From contig JAUYJQ010000048.1 in the NCBI GenBank assembly GCA_030699295.1, forward strand, positions 1 through 5,859: a stretch of 5,859 nucleotides of DNA, written 5' to 3'. A model generated the notes under the pieces. It had not been told where the DNA came from and ran no database searches. It saw only the letters and a program-made list of their open reading frames with translations. This document shows, in pieces, positions 1-4,934 of this stretch; position 1 is the first letter of the stretch; every line of letters starts with the position of its first letter. Source of the DNA: Candidatus Beckwithbacteria bacterium (lineage in GTDB: Bacteria; Patescibacteriota; Microgenomatia; UBA1400; CG1-02-47-37). The position numbers and the translations under genes are program-made.

Positions 1-1
1 C

Positions 2-268
2 AAGCGGACCAGCATCAACGATTTTCCGGTGCAAAAACGCGCCGGCAAGGGCGTCAAAGTCGCCAAACTGTCAGATAAAACCGGCAAAATTGTTTCGGCT
101 CACCTGGTGACCGAGTCGATGGAAACCGTAGCCATCACCTCTAAAAAAGCCCAGGTGATTAATCTACCCTTAAAAAACATTAAACGTTTAGGCAGGGCCA
201 CTCAGGGTGTCATCTTGATGCGCTTTGCCAAAGCCGGCGATTCCGTCGCCGCCGTGGCTTTACTGTAA
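2..268 (+). CDS. gyrA: DNA gyrase subunit A, C-terminal end (5'-truncated by window)
   Basis: This is the last 88 codons of the gyrase A subunit, which with GyrB forms the ATP-dependent type II topoisomerase that introduces negative supercoils. The frame is open from the first full codon of the window and stops with TAA at 266-268. The fragment shows beta-pinwheel blade features: an RAGKGVKV stretch near its start and a final LGRATQGVILMRF blade followed by a GDSVAAVALL end, as in GyrA C-terminal DNA-wrapping domains. The protein ends at the last blade strand with no acidic tail. ParC is a related alternative, but the blade wording and the ending read as GyrA. The start, catalytic tyrosine and gyrase box are outside the window. 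Confidence 0.92.
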   Translation, partial: KRTSINDFPVQKRAGKGVKVAKLSDKTGKIVSAHLVTESMETVAITSKKAQVINLPLKNIKRLGRATQGVILMRFAKAGDSVAAVALL

Positions 269-277
269 CCAATCCAG

Positions 278-286
278 TGCTATAAT
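278..286 (+). promoter_or_regulatory. Extended -10 promoter for the hypothetical gene at 316
   Basis: A perfect TGnTATAAT (TG at 278-279, TATAAT at 281-286) lies just past the gyrA stop. A weak -35 candidate, TTTACT (259-264, four of six matching TTGACA), sits 16 bases upstream inside the end of gyrA. Transcription would start near 292-294, at the first base of the hairpin that follows, about 23 bases before the ATG at 316. The motif match is seen directly; activity is inferred. Confidence 0.5.
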
Positions 287-291
287 TCCTC

Positions 292-315
292 AACTGCCCG
301 AAAGGCAGTTTTATT
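292..315 (+). terminator. Hairpin after gyrA: terminator and/or 5'-leader stem-loop
   Basis: AACTGCC (292-298) pairs perfectly with GGCAGTT (304-310) across a 5-base loop and is followed by a short T-rich run (TTATTAT). It is placed as an intrinsic terminator for gyrA. It also lies exactly at the predicted start of the transcript from the extended -10 box. The only Shine-Dalgarno-like bases for the next gene (AAGG, 302-305) sit partly in its loop and partly in its 3' arm, so it could affect translation of that gene. Confidence 0.5.
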
Positions 316-1107
316 ATGGGGGAATCAGTCGAACAACCTCGAAGCGAGTTACTTCAATCCGGCGGGAATTTTACTCTTTCAGAGCTAAATGGGTTTGGCT
401 TGGGACCAGAAACAAGAGGTAAAGACGGAAATATAGGGCGAGACATGTTGTATATAAGTGAGGGTGTTCGATTAAGACAAGTCCCGACCAGTTTATTAAC
501 TTCAGTCAAGACTAATTTGGAAAACACACACAACATTGGTCAAGCAATTGAACCCTTGTGGACATCTTTTTATGTTTATAGGGAATGTGTTACCAGACTA
601 GGAGAATTGATCACGCCTTTCGTTAAGAAAGCTGACGGAGTCTGGGAATGGCCGGACCCGGCTGATTTTTCCTGGGGCGACGAACAAACGAAAACATTAG
701 CTATGCTGATGGGTGCTTATAAAAAAGAACAAGAAGCCACTGTGTCTGTATTTGAGGGCAACGTTAAGCACAAGTTATCACTTCCATCTGGTGTAGTTAG
801 TTCAGAAACTTTGTCAGACTTGGTGGCTAAGCCTTATGAGCACATTAAATTTAAAATTCCCGTTTTAAGTGAAGTCAGAATACTAAATGAACCGGCTTGG
901 CAGGATAATTCAAGAAGATGGACTAGTTACCTAGCAACGGCTTTTAATCAATTTATCAACCAAAAACCTGACTCACCCAAAGACGAAGAAAATATAATAG
1001 CCCTACTCGATACTTTACAAAAAAGCGTCTATGAGTTTCCTGGCGTTCGTTACGCCAACAGTGGTGAAGAAAGCAATGCCCAATATTTATTTACTTTTAA
1101 TTTTTAG
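316..1107 (+). CDS. Hypothetical protein, 263 aa, no recognised family
   Basis: I do not recognise this protein. It is predicted to be soluble, with no signal peptide and no transmembrane stretch, and has a mixed helical composition. The N-terminal 45 residues are rich in Gly, Ser and Glu and look disordered. Residues about 60-110 are helical, followed by a Trp-rich WEWPDPADFSWG stretch around residue 113-124. The rest alternates helices and short strands and ends in an aromatic YLFTFNF tail. The ATG at 316 is chosen because it follows the extended -10 box and an AAGG 10 bases upstream; the ATG at 445 is a possible later start. Codon choice is visibly AT-richer than in gyrA or xer, suggesting recent acquisition. 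It stops with TAG just before a palindrome cluster. That it is a gene is likely; its function is unknown. Confidence 0.7.
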   Translation: MGESVEQPRSELLQSGGNFTLSELNGFGLGPETRGKDGNIGRDMLYISEGVRLRQVPTSLLTSVKTNLENTHNIGQAIEPLWTSFYVYRECVTRLGELITPFVKKADGVWEWPDPADFSWGDEQTKTLAMLMGAYKKEQEATVSVFEGNVKHKLSLPSGVVSSETLSDLVAKPYEHIKFKIPVLSEVRILNEPAWQDNSRRWTSYLATAFNQFINQKPDSPKDEENIIALLDTLQKSVYEFPGVRYANSGEESNAQYLFTFNF

Positions 1108-1133
1108 TACCCGACTCCATAACCTTGCTGCAA

Positions 1134-1157
1134 ACATTCCACCCCGGGGTGGAATGT
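1134..1157. repeat. Perfect 24-bp palindrome (copy A of TTCCACC/GGTGGAA family)
   Basis: ACATTCCACCCC (1134-1145) is followed immediately by its exact reverse complement. The core TTCCACC-CCGG-GGTGGAA (1137-1154) is shared with palindromes B and C. It lies 26 bases after the stop of the hypothetical gene and has no T-run after it, so it is not a textbook intrinsic terminator. It could be a protein-binding dyad, a REP-like repeat or an RNA 3'-end stem. Confidence 0.8.
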
Positions 1158-1171
1158 AATAACTTAATTCG

Positions 1172-1196
1172 ACCTACAAGGTCCGTCCTTGTAGGT
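1172..1196. repeat. 10-bp stem-loop between palindromes A and B
   Basis: ACCTACAAGG (1172-1181) pairs perfectly with CCTTGTAGGT (1187-1196) around the loop TCCGT. It differs in sequence from the TTCCACC palindromes but lies directly between copies A and B, abutting B. No T-run follows it. Function unknown. Confidence 0.75.
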
Positions 1197-1222
1197 AACT
1201 TTCCACCTCTAAGGTGGAAAGT
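1196..1222. repeat. Palindrome copy B, left 27-bp inverted repeat
   Basis: ACTTTCCACCT (1198-1208) and AGGTGGAAAGT (1212-1222) form an 11-bp stem with a 3-base loop. The whole 27 bases are the exact reverse complement of 1533-1559. The unit is therefore both a hairpin in itself and the left arm of a long inverted repeat enclosing about 310 bases. Confidence 0.85.
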
Positions 1223-1239
1223 CTGTGGCTTTACTCTAG

Positions 1240-1533
1240 TCTTGTACTATAATCGCGCTAAATAAATTAGATCCCTATCCAGAAAGTCGGCGTTCACAAT
1301 CCTATTGTTTAAGCTTAACTCAGAATGACCCAACCTTAGCCAGAGAAATTAATTTATGGAATTCTGATCCAGCGGAAATGAGAGAAAAACCACAAATATC
1401 TATCATGGTGGCAGAAATTCTGGCAAGTACGCTAGGTTTATATTTTCATAAATATCGAGAAACCTGCCAAGCATACACAATCACACTTACTCAGGCAGTC
1501 CAGATATTCGACTTGGCAAAAATGGCAAACTAA
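1240..1533 (+). pseudogene. Open frame of ~97 codons without a normal start; possible gene remnant
   Basis: The frame is open from after a TAG at 1237-1239 to a TAA at 1531-1533. The first ATG in frame is at 1378, giving only 51 residues (MREKPQIS...DLAKMAN); no ATG, GTG or TTG precedes it. The upstream part still reads like protein (LDPYPESRRSQS, then NDPTLAREINLWNSDP), and the whole is predicted to be largely helical. A TATAAT at 1248-1253 lies near the left edge but has no convincing -35. The frame lies between two 27-bp inverted repeats and is in the same reading phase as the hypothetical gene 316-1107, so it may be a detached 3' part of that gene or an independent decayed gene. No family recognised. 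The open frame is seen; its coding status is inferred. Confidence 0.35.
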
Positions 1534-1559
1534 CTTTCCACCTTAGAGGTGGAAAGTTA
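1531..1559. terminator. Palindrome copy C: 13-bp stem between convergent frames, right inverted repeat
   Basis: TAACTTTCCACCT (1531-1543) and AGGTGGAAAGTTA (1547-1559) form a perfect 13-bp stem with loop TAG. Its left end is the TAA stop of the + strand open frame, and its right end is the TAA stop of xer on the - strand. It is well placed as a bidirectional terminator, although the T-runs on either side are weak. Bases 1533-1559 are the exact inverted copy of 1196-1222. Confidence 0.6.
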
Positions 1560-2486
1560 TTCCTTGAGCGAGTGGTGGAGATCGTGGACTTTTTGCAACT
1601 GCTGGTTAGTGATATGGGTATAAATCTGGGTGGTAGCGATGTTTTTGTGGCCAAGCATTTCTTGGACCGAGCGGATATCTGCCCCGCCCATGAGTAAATC
1701 AGTGGCATAAGAGTGACGCAGACCATGTGGGGTAATCCTGATTGGCAGCTTGGCCTTGCGGCAGTACTTGCCGACCAAGCGCTGGACCGAGCGGACGGTT
1801 AAACGGCCCAGATGGCTGACAAACAAGGCTGTTTCCTGATCCTGGCGCTTATCCGTATAGTTTTTGAGCCACTTGGCCGCCCGGGGGCTTAAAAACACCA
1901 CTCGGGGCCGGCCGCCTTTACCAATGACGCCAAACTCACGCCGGTTAAAATCGATGGTGTCCCGGTTCAAGTTAACCAGCTCGGACACCCTTAGGCCAGT
2001 CGAAAACAAAACCTCTAAAATTGCCTTGTCTCTTAACTGCCGTTCATCAGATATGCCCGGGCTGCTAAGCAAGCGCTCGACCTGGTCGGTTGTCAAAAAC
2101 TTAAGCGACCGGCTCTCACTCTTAGGCAGTTCAATTTTCTCCGGTGCCAAGGTATTGACGTCGCGCTTAATCAAAAACTTTAAAAATGAGCGTAAAGCAA
2201 TAATATGGTAGGCTTGGGTCGCCCGGCTCAAACTCAAACCCGGCTTGCCCTCGAACCGGGAAAGGTAAACCCTGTAACGGGTTATGGTTGATATATCAAG
2301 CTTTTCTATGTTAAAACTATGATCCTGATTTAACACCCAGTCACGGAAACGGGACAGATAATGCCGGTAATTTCGCTGGGTTAAGCGCGAACAGTGCCGC
2401 TCAATTTCCAGATAATCCAAAAAGTCATTTATGTATTGGTTGAGTATGGTTTCGCTTTTTGTTTGTTGTTTTTCGCTAGCACTCAT
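1557..2486 (-). CDS. Xer-type tyrosine recombinase (XerC/XerD family)
   Basis: This is a complete 309-residue site-specific recombinase that would resolve chromosome dimers at a dif site, or act as an integrase of the Xer type. Residues about 14-105 form the N-terminal SAM-like DNA-binding domain (LNQYINDFLDYLEIER...LTQRNYRHYL). Residues about 130-309 form the catalytic domain. All six active-site residues are visible: R166 (TGLRVSEL), K190 (VIGKGGRPR), H254 and R257 (PHGLRHSYAT), H280 (MLGHKNIATT) and the nucleophile Y289 (QIYTHIT). Length and the C-terminal tail after YTHIT match chromosomal Xer proteins rather than large phage integrases. XerC and XerD cannot be told apart here, and small genomes often have a single Xer. 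There is no clear Shine-Dalgarno before the ATG at 2486. A DnaA box lies 19 bases upstream of the start. Confidence 0.93.
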   Translation of the reverse strand: MSASEKQQTKSETILNQYINDFLDYLEIERHCSRLTQRNYRHYLSRFRDWVLNQDHSFNIEKLDISTITRYRVYLSRFEGKPGLSLSRATQAYHIIALRSFLKFLIKRDVNTLAPEKIELPKSESRSLKFLTTDQVERLLSSPGISDERQLRDKAILEVLFSTGLRVSELVNLNRDTIDFNRREFGVIGKGGRPRVVFLSPRAAKWLKNYTDKRQDQETALFVSHLGRLTVRSVQRLVGKYCRKAKLPIRITPHGLRHSYATDLLMGGADIRSVQEMLGHKNIATTQIYTHITNQQLQKVHDLHHSLKE

Positions 2487-2504
2487 GTTTGTTGACTGCC
2501 AAGA

Positions 2505-2513
2505 TGTGGATAA
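2505..2513 (-). promoter_or_regulatory. DnaA box 1 (perfect)
   Basis: TGTGGATAA on the + strand equals TTATCCACA on the - strand, identical to the consensus DnaA box. It lies 19 bases upstream of the xer start codon, so bound DnaA could also cover the xer leader or promoter. Confidence 0.75.
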
Positions 2514-2578
2514 GTAGGGTATAGGTTGATATGACAGTCTTTTTGATCGACTTGGATTAACATACTATAGGTAATGAT

Positions 2579-2587
2579 TGTGGATAA
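2579..2587 (-). promoter_or_regulatory. DnaA box 2 (perfect)
   Basis: This is a second exact TTATCCACA on the - strand, in the same orientation as box 1 and 74 bases from it. Confidence 0.75.
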
Positions 2588-2592
2588 TTCTT

Positions 2593-2603
2593 TTTTCTTG
2601 AGG
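2593..2603 (+). repeat. Inverted repeat arm (partner at 2839-2849)
   Basis: TTTTCTTGAGG is the exact reverse complement of 2839-2849. Allowing one extra G, the match continues a further four bases (AAAA). Each copy is itself a loose TTTTC/GAAAA dyad. It sits six bases after DnaA box 2. Confidence 0.5.
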
Positions 2604-2838
2604 AAAACTAAACTGATTAGTTTAACCTCATTACTAACCAGCTTAACAGATTGGTCGGGGACTTGTCAAGATTGTGCGACGTTTTTGCCAAAGCCTATAA
2701 TACTAAGTCAATCCATAGTATAATCAAAATATGACCCTCACAGACGCATTATATATGGGAAGCCCTAAAATCTTTATACTTAATCCAACATAAAGTTACT
2801 CCGGCTAGTATTGACCAGCCAGAAATAACTACATTTTC

Positions 2839-2849
2839 CCTCAAGAAAA
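2839..2849 (-). repeat. Inverted repeat arm (partner at 2593-2603)
   Basis: CCTCAAGAAAA, the inverted copy of the element beside DnaA box 2, about 235 bases away in the gene-free region. Confidence 0.5.
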
Positions 2850-2853
2850 CGCG

Positions 2854-2885
2854 CTGTAAGGGCCATATAGCCCGGTGTTTTACAG
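2854..2885. repeat. Two-part stem-loop in the gene-free region
   Basis: CTGTAA (2854-2859) pairs with TTACAG (2880-2885). Continuing inside it, GGGC (2860-2863) pairs with GCCC (2870-2873) around CATATA, leaving a six-base bulge. It could belong to a structured RNA or be a DNA feature. I found no match to tmRNA, RNase P RNA or tRNA hallmarks. Confidence 0.4.
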
Positions 2886-2997
2886 GCGACGAGTCAGATT
2901 ATCTCCGCAGGCAGTTGCAGCAAAAAGATAGGTTGGGGAGCAGTTTGAGTCTTTCGGGAAAGCGACGGAAAAACCCAAAGGACCAATCTGCCAAAAA

Positions 2998-3008
2998 CGG
3001 GGAGTTTT
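2998..3008 (+). repeat. Inverted repeat arm (partner at 3365-3375)
   Basis: CGGGGAGTTTT is the exact reverse complement of 3365-3375, with weaker similarity continuing beyond (GCCAAAT versus CACGAAAT). It is followed by TTTTGCCAAA (3005-3014), which repeats 2683-2692 in direct orientation. Confidence 0.45.
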
Positions 3009-3108
3009 GCCAAATTAAATCGGCAAGATAAAGTTTTTAAATAAAAAAATTCAAACAATGATTAATTAAGTGCCCTAAAGGCCCTGCTCTCGCCTTGCCT
3101 GGAGGTTA

Positions 3109-3132
3109 GTCGCAAAAGATACATTGTGCGAC
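3109..3132. repeat. 6-bp stem-loop containing a repeated 10-mer
   Basis: GTCGCA (3109-3114) pairs with TGCGAC (3127-3132) across a 12-base loop. Its right side, ATTGTGCGAC (3123-3132), is an exact direct repeat of 2671-2680 in the same gene-free region. Function unknown. Confidence 0.4.
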
Positions 3133-3289
3133 AAGGTCAATATCCGAAGAAAGCCCTTACCCACTAACACTGTCACCGTTTTAGCTAGTGGAGTAGTAAA
3201 TTTTTAAAGCCTGCTTGTCTTCCGCCTCACTGCCTTAATCTACTAGCTCCCACTACTGCTAGGGCCCGGCTCTCGTTTCTCCTCCACAG

Positions 3290-3298
3290 TTATCCACA
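3290..3298 (+). promoter_or_regulatory. DnaA box 3 (perfect)
   Basis: Exact TTATCCACA on the + strand, opposite in orientation to boxes 1 and 2 and about 100 bases from the AT-rich tract at 3396-3428. A weaker look-alike (TCCTCCACA, 3279-3287) lies immediately before it. Confidence 0.75.
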
Positions 3299-3356
3299 GC
3301 ACTATATCAATCTAATACAGGAACTTAAGCAGCAAAAAAGATTGATGTCACAATCC

Positions 3357-3390
3357 ATTTCGTGAAAACTCCCCGATGATTTCGTGAAAA
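3357..3390 (+). repeat. Two 12-bp direct repeats, 22 bp apart
   Basis: ATTTCGTGAAAA occurs at 3357-3368 and 3379-3390, a 22-base period that puts both copies on the same face of the helix. Each contains the dyad TTTC-GT-GAAA, and a one-mismatch relative (TTTCGGGAAA) is at 2952-2961. The arrangement suggests a tandem protein-binding site between DnaA box 3 and the AT-rich tract. Confidence 0.55.
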
Positions 3391-3409
3391 ACTACCTATA
3401 TATTATAGG
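3387..3409 (-). terminator. AT-rich hairpin with T-run ending the leftward operon
   Basis: On the - strand, CCTATA pairs with TATAGG across three bases (3395-3409), followed by TAG and five T residues (3391-3387). It lies about 30 bases after the stop of the membrane-protein gene. The stem is weak in G+C, so termination may be partial. The same tract also holds an alternative all-A/T 10-bp stem (3397-3406 with 3410-3419, loop AGG) and could act as a DNA-unwinding element. Confidence 0.4.
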
Positions 3410-3438
3410 ATAATATATAAATTATAGGCCACTCTCCC

Positions 3439-4206
3439 CTAACCCCAGCGGCTCAAGAAAAAAACCGTCACTAAAACAATAGCCCCCACCCACAGGTATT
3501 CATTTAAGGTCTTTTTAAACAAGCGCCCGGCCAGGTACTGCTGACCAATCCCTAAGCCAACATACAGCGCCGTCACCAGAAACAGGGAGGCTACGATAAT
3601 CGTCACCGGCCAAAAGGAAATCATCAAAGCCAAACTCATTAATCCCCAGCTAACGACTAAGCTTCCCCAGATAACCGGCCGGGTCAATTTCTCTTCTAAA
3701 TTAACACTCCACAGTGTTTGCAGGGCCAGCGGCCAGGCGGAGATTCCCACCAAAAGGCTATTTAGCCACGGAGCTAACCGGAAAGAAAAAATTGTATCCC
3801 AGAGAAAGAAAGCCACCACCAGCGTCAGTAAAAAACCGACCGCGTGGGCCGCCCTAAGCAGTTGAATGGTTCTAATCGAAGCCACGTTAAAAATATTCTC
3901 AGTTAAAAGCAGAGCGTACATCCCCAAACCAAACAGCGACAAAATCAGTAACTGGGTTAATAGCCGGCCCGGCAACAGAAAATAAAACAGACTGACGGAC
4001 ACCGGATAAAACACCGGTAAAATCAAGGTGGTCAGCCACTCGATACCTTGCAGGTCTTCGAGCATGGCCCAAACCGATAGCGCATAGGCAGCGCCGGCCA
4101 ACAAGCCAATAGCCTGATAGCGCGATTCAACCTCGACTGACTGAACACCCCAAATCCCCAATGTCAGTAAAATAGCGACTAAACCAAGCTTTCTTCTTTT
4201 ACTCAT
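3439..4206 (-). CDS. Polytopic integral membrane protein of unknown function, 255 aa
   Basis: No family is recognised with confidence. The sequence is dominated by about eight or nine hydrophobic segments, at roughly residues 7-24, 30-49, 57-78, 82-101, 119-140, 147-166, 178-199, 200-220 and 237-254. Short basic loops (KRRK at the N-terminus, RLFKK near residue 228) lie between or beside them. There are few charged residues inside the membrane and no obvious catalytic or metal-binding motif, so transport, lipid or envelope roles cannot be separated. The ATG at 4206 is 13 bases after the yebC stop, so it is probably co-transcribed with yebC. An AGG about 12 bases before the ATG is a weak ribosome-binding site. 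It is the last gene of the leftward operon. Confidence 0.8.
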   Translation of the reverse strand: MSKRRKLGLVAILLTLGIWGVQSVEVESRYQAIGLLAGAAYALSVWAMLEDLQGIEWLTTLILPVFYPVSVSLFYFLLPGRLLTQLLILSLFGLGMYALLLTENIFNVASIRTIQLLRAAHAVGFLLTLVVAFFLWDTIFSFRLAPWLNSLLVGISAWPLALQTLWSVNLEEKLTRPVIWGSLVVSWGLMSLALMISFWPVTIIVASLFLVTALYVGLGIGQQYLAGRLFKKTLNEYLWVGAIVLVTVFFLSRWG

Positions 4207-4219
4207 AGATTTTATCTAC

Positions 4220-4930
4220 CTACCAGTTAGTATAAACAGCCTGAACGTCGTCTAACTCTTCCAAAGTATCTAACCAGTCTGTCAGTTTTGCCTCTTGCTC
4301 CGACGTCAGGGTAATTAAGGCGGTTGGTTTGTAAATCAACTCGGCTGACTTGATTGAATAACCCAGATTATTAAGCTGCCCGCGGATCTGGGCCAATTCT
4401 GCCCCCGGAACCAGGATTTCCACTCCGCTGGCTTTTGGTTCGACTTCGTCTACACCTAAATCAATAATTTTTAAAACTTGATTGTCAGCATCGGCTTCCT
4501 GGTTAACCACCAACAACCCCTTTTTGTGGAAAAGATAACCGACCGACCCGGGCTGGCCCAGGTGCCCCCCTCCCCGCTCAAAGACTTTTTTTATTTCAGC
4601 GGCGGCGCGGTTTTTATTATCGGTTACCACCTCAACCATGACGGCCACCTGACTGGGGCCAAATCCTTCATAAACCGCTGTCTCCAGGTTCCCTTCACTC
4701 CCCTGACCCGAACCCTTCTCAATCGCCCGCTCGATGTTAACTTTAGGCATGTTTGCTTCCCTGGCTTTATCCATCACCAATCTCAATTTAAAGTTGCTGT
4801 CCGGATCCGCCCCGCCTTCCTTGGCGGCGATGGTGATCGCCCGCCCCAGCTTGGTAAAAATCTGCCCCCGTTTACTATCGGTGGCGGCCTTTTTATGTTT
4901 GATTGTTGACCACTTTGAATGCCCGGACAT
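4220..4930 (-). CDS. yebC: YebC/TACO1-family protein (translation or transcription regulator family)
   Basis: A 236-residue member of the conserved YebC/PmpR family, related to mitochondrial TACO1. Members have been described as transcriptional regulators and, more recently, as ribosome-associated factors that help translation of difficult sequences such as proline runs. Family hallmarks are clear: MSGHSKWSTIKHKK at the start, ANMPKVNIERAIEKG near residue 60, YEGFGP near 90, TDNKNRAAAEIKKVFERGGG near 102-121, then GSVGYLF. The length is normal. The start is set at the conserved MSGHSKW methionine; a TTG 24 bases upstream in frame would add eight unconserved residues. It begins four bases after the stop of the LytR_C gene and has no good Shine-Dalgarno at normal spacing, so translational coupling is likely. 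Confidence 0.95.
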   Translation of the reverse strand: MSGHSKWSTIKHKKAATDSKRGQIFTKLGRAITIAAKEGGADPDSNFKLRLVMDKAREANMPKVNIERAIEKGSGQGSEGNLETAVYEGFGPSQVAVMVEVVTDNKNRAAAEIKKVFERGGGHLGQPGSVGYLFHKKGLLVVNQEADADNQVLKIIDLGVDEVEPKASGVEILVPGAELAQIRGQLNNLGYSIKSAELIYKPTALITLTSEQEAKLTDWLDTLEELDDVQAVYTNW

Positions 4931-4934
4931 CGGC

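Larger units (their letters stand above)
2487..3438. other. ~950-bp gene-free region; candidate replication origin (DnaA-binding region)
   Basis: No convincing gene is found on either strand; the longest open frame (2735-3031) has no start codon. The region contains three perfect 9-base DnaA boxes (2505-2513, 2579-2587, 3290-3298), an AT-rich tract at about 3030-3070, and a very AT-rich tract at 3396-3428 that could act as an unwinding element. It also has short inverted repeats, phased direct repeats and several hairpins. By chance, less than about one perfect DnaA box would be expected in a stretch this size. The neighbourhood (gyrA, xer) fits chromosome maintenance. The alternatives are a DnaA-titrating locus or DnaA control of xer. 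The boxes are seen; origin function is inferred. Confidence 0.5.

Noticed and set aside
1848..1856. DnaA-box-like TTATCCGTA inside xer
   Set aside because: Two mismatches in the conserved core and located within coding sequence.
1864..2211. 115-codon + strand frame opposite xer, and similar frames opposite yebC
   Set aside because: They are antisense shadows of clearly conserved genes and show no family features.
2554..2581. Possible dif site upstream of xer (ATTAACATA...GTAATG)
   Set aside because: One side faintly resembles a XerD arm, but the two 11-base arms share almost no dyad symmetry, so it does not meet the dif pattern.
3123..3165. SRP RNA-like stretch (AAGGTCA...CCGAAGAAAGCCC)
   Set aside because: The loop bases of the conserved SRP helix 8 are not matched (GCAG is missing) and no enclosing stem could be built.
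3185..3262. Long-range stem CTAG-AGTAGT with ACTACT-CTAG
   Set aside because: Ten pairs are possible but are interrupted by an internal loop and span about 55 bases. That is not strong enough to call a structured RNA.
2640..3300. tmRNA, RNase P RNA, 6S RNA or tRNA in the long gene-free region
   Set aside because: I looked on both strands for the conserved tmRNA ends, the RNase P GAGGAAAGTCC core and T-loop GGTTCGA patterns and found none.
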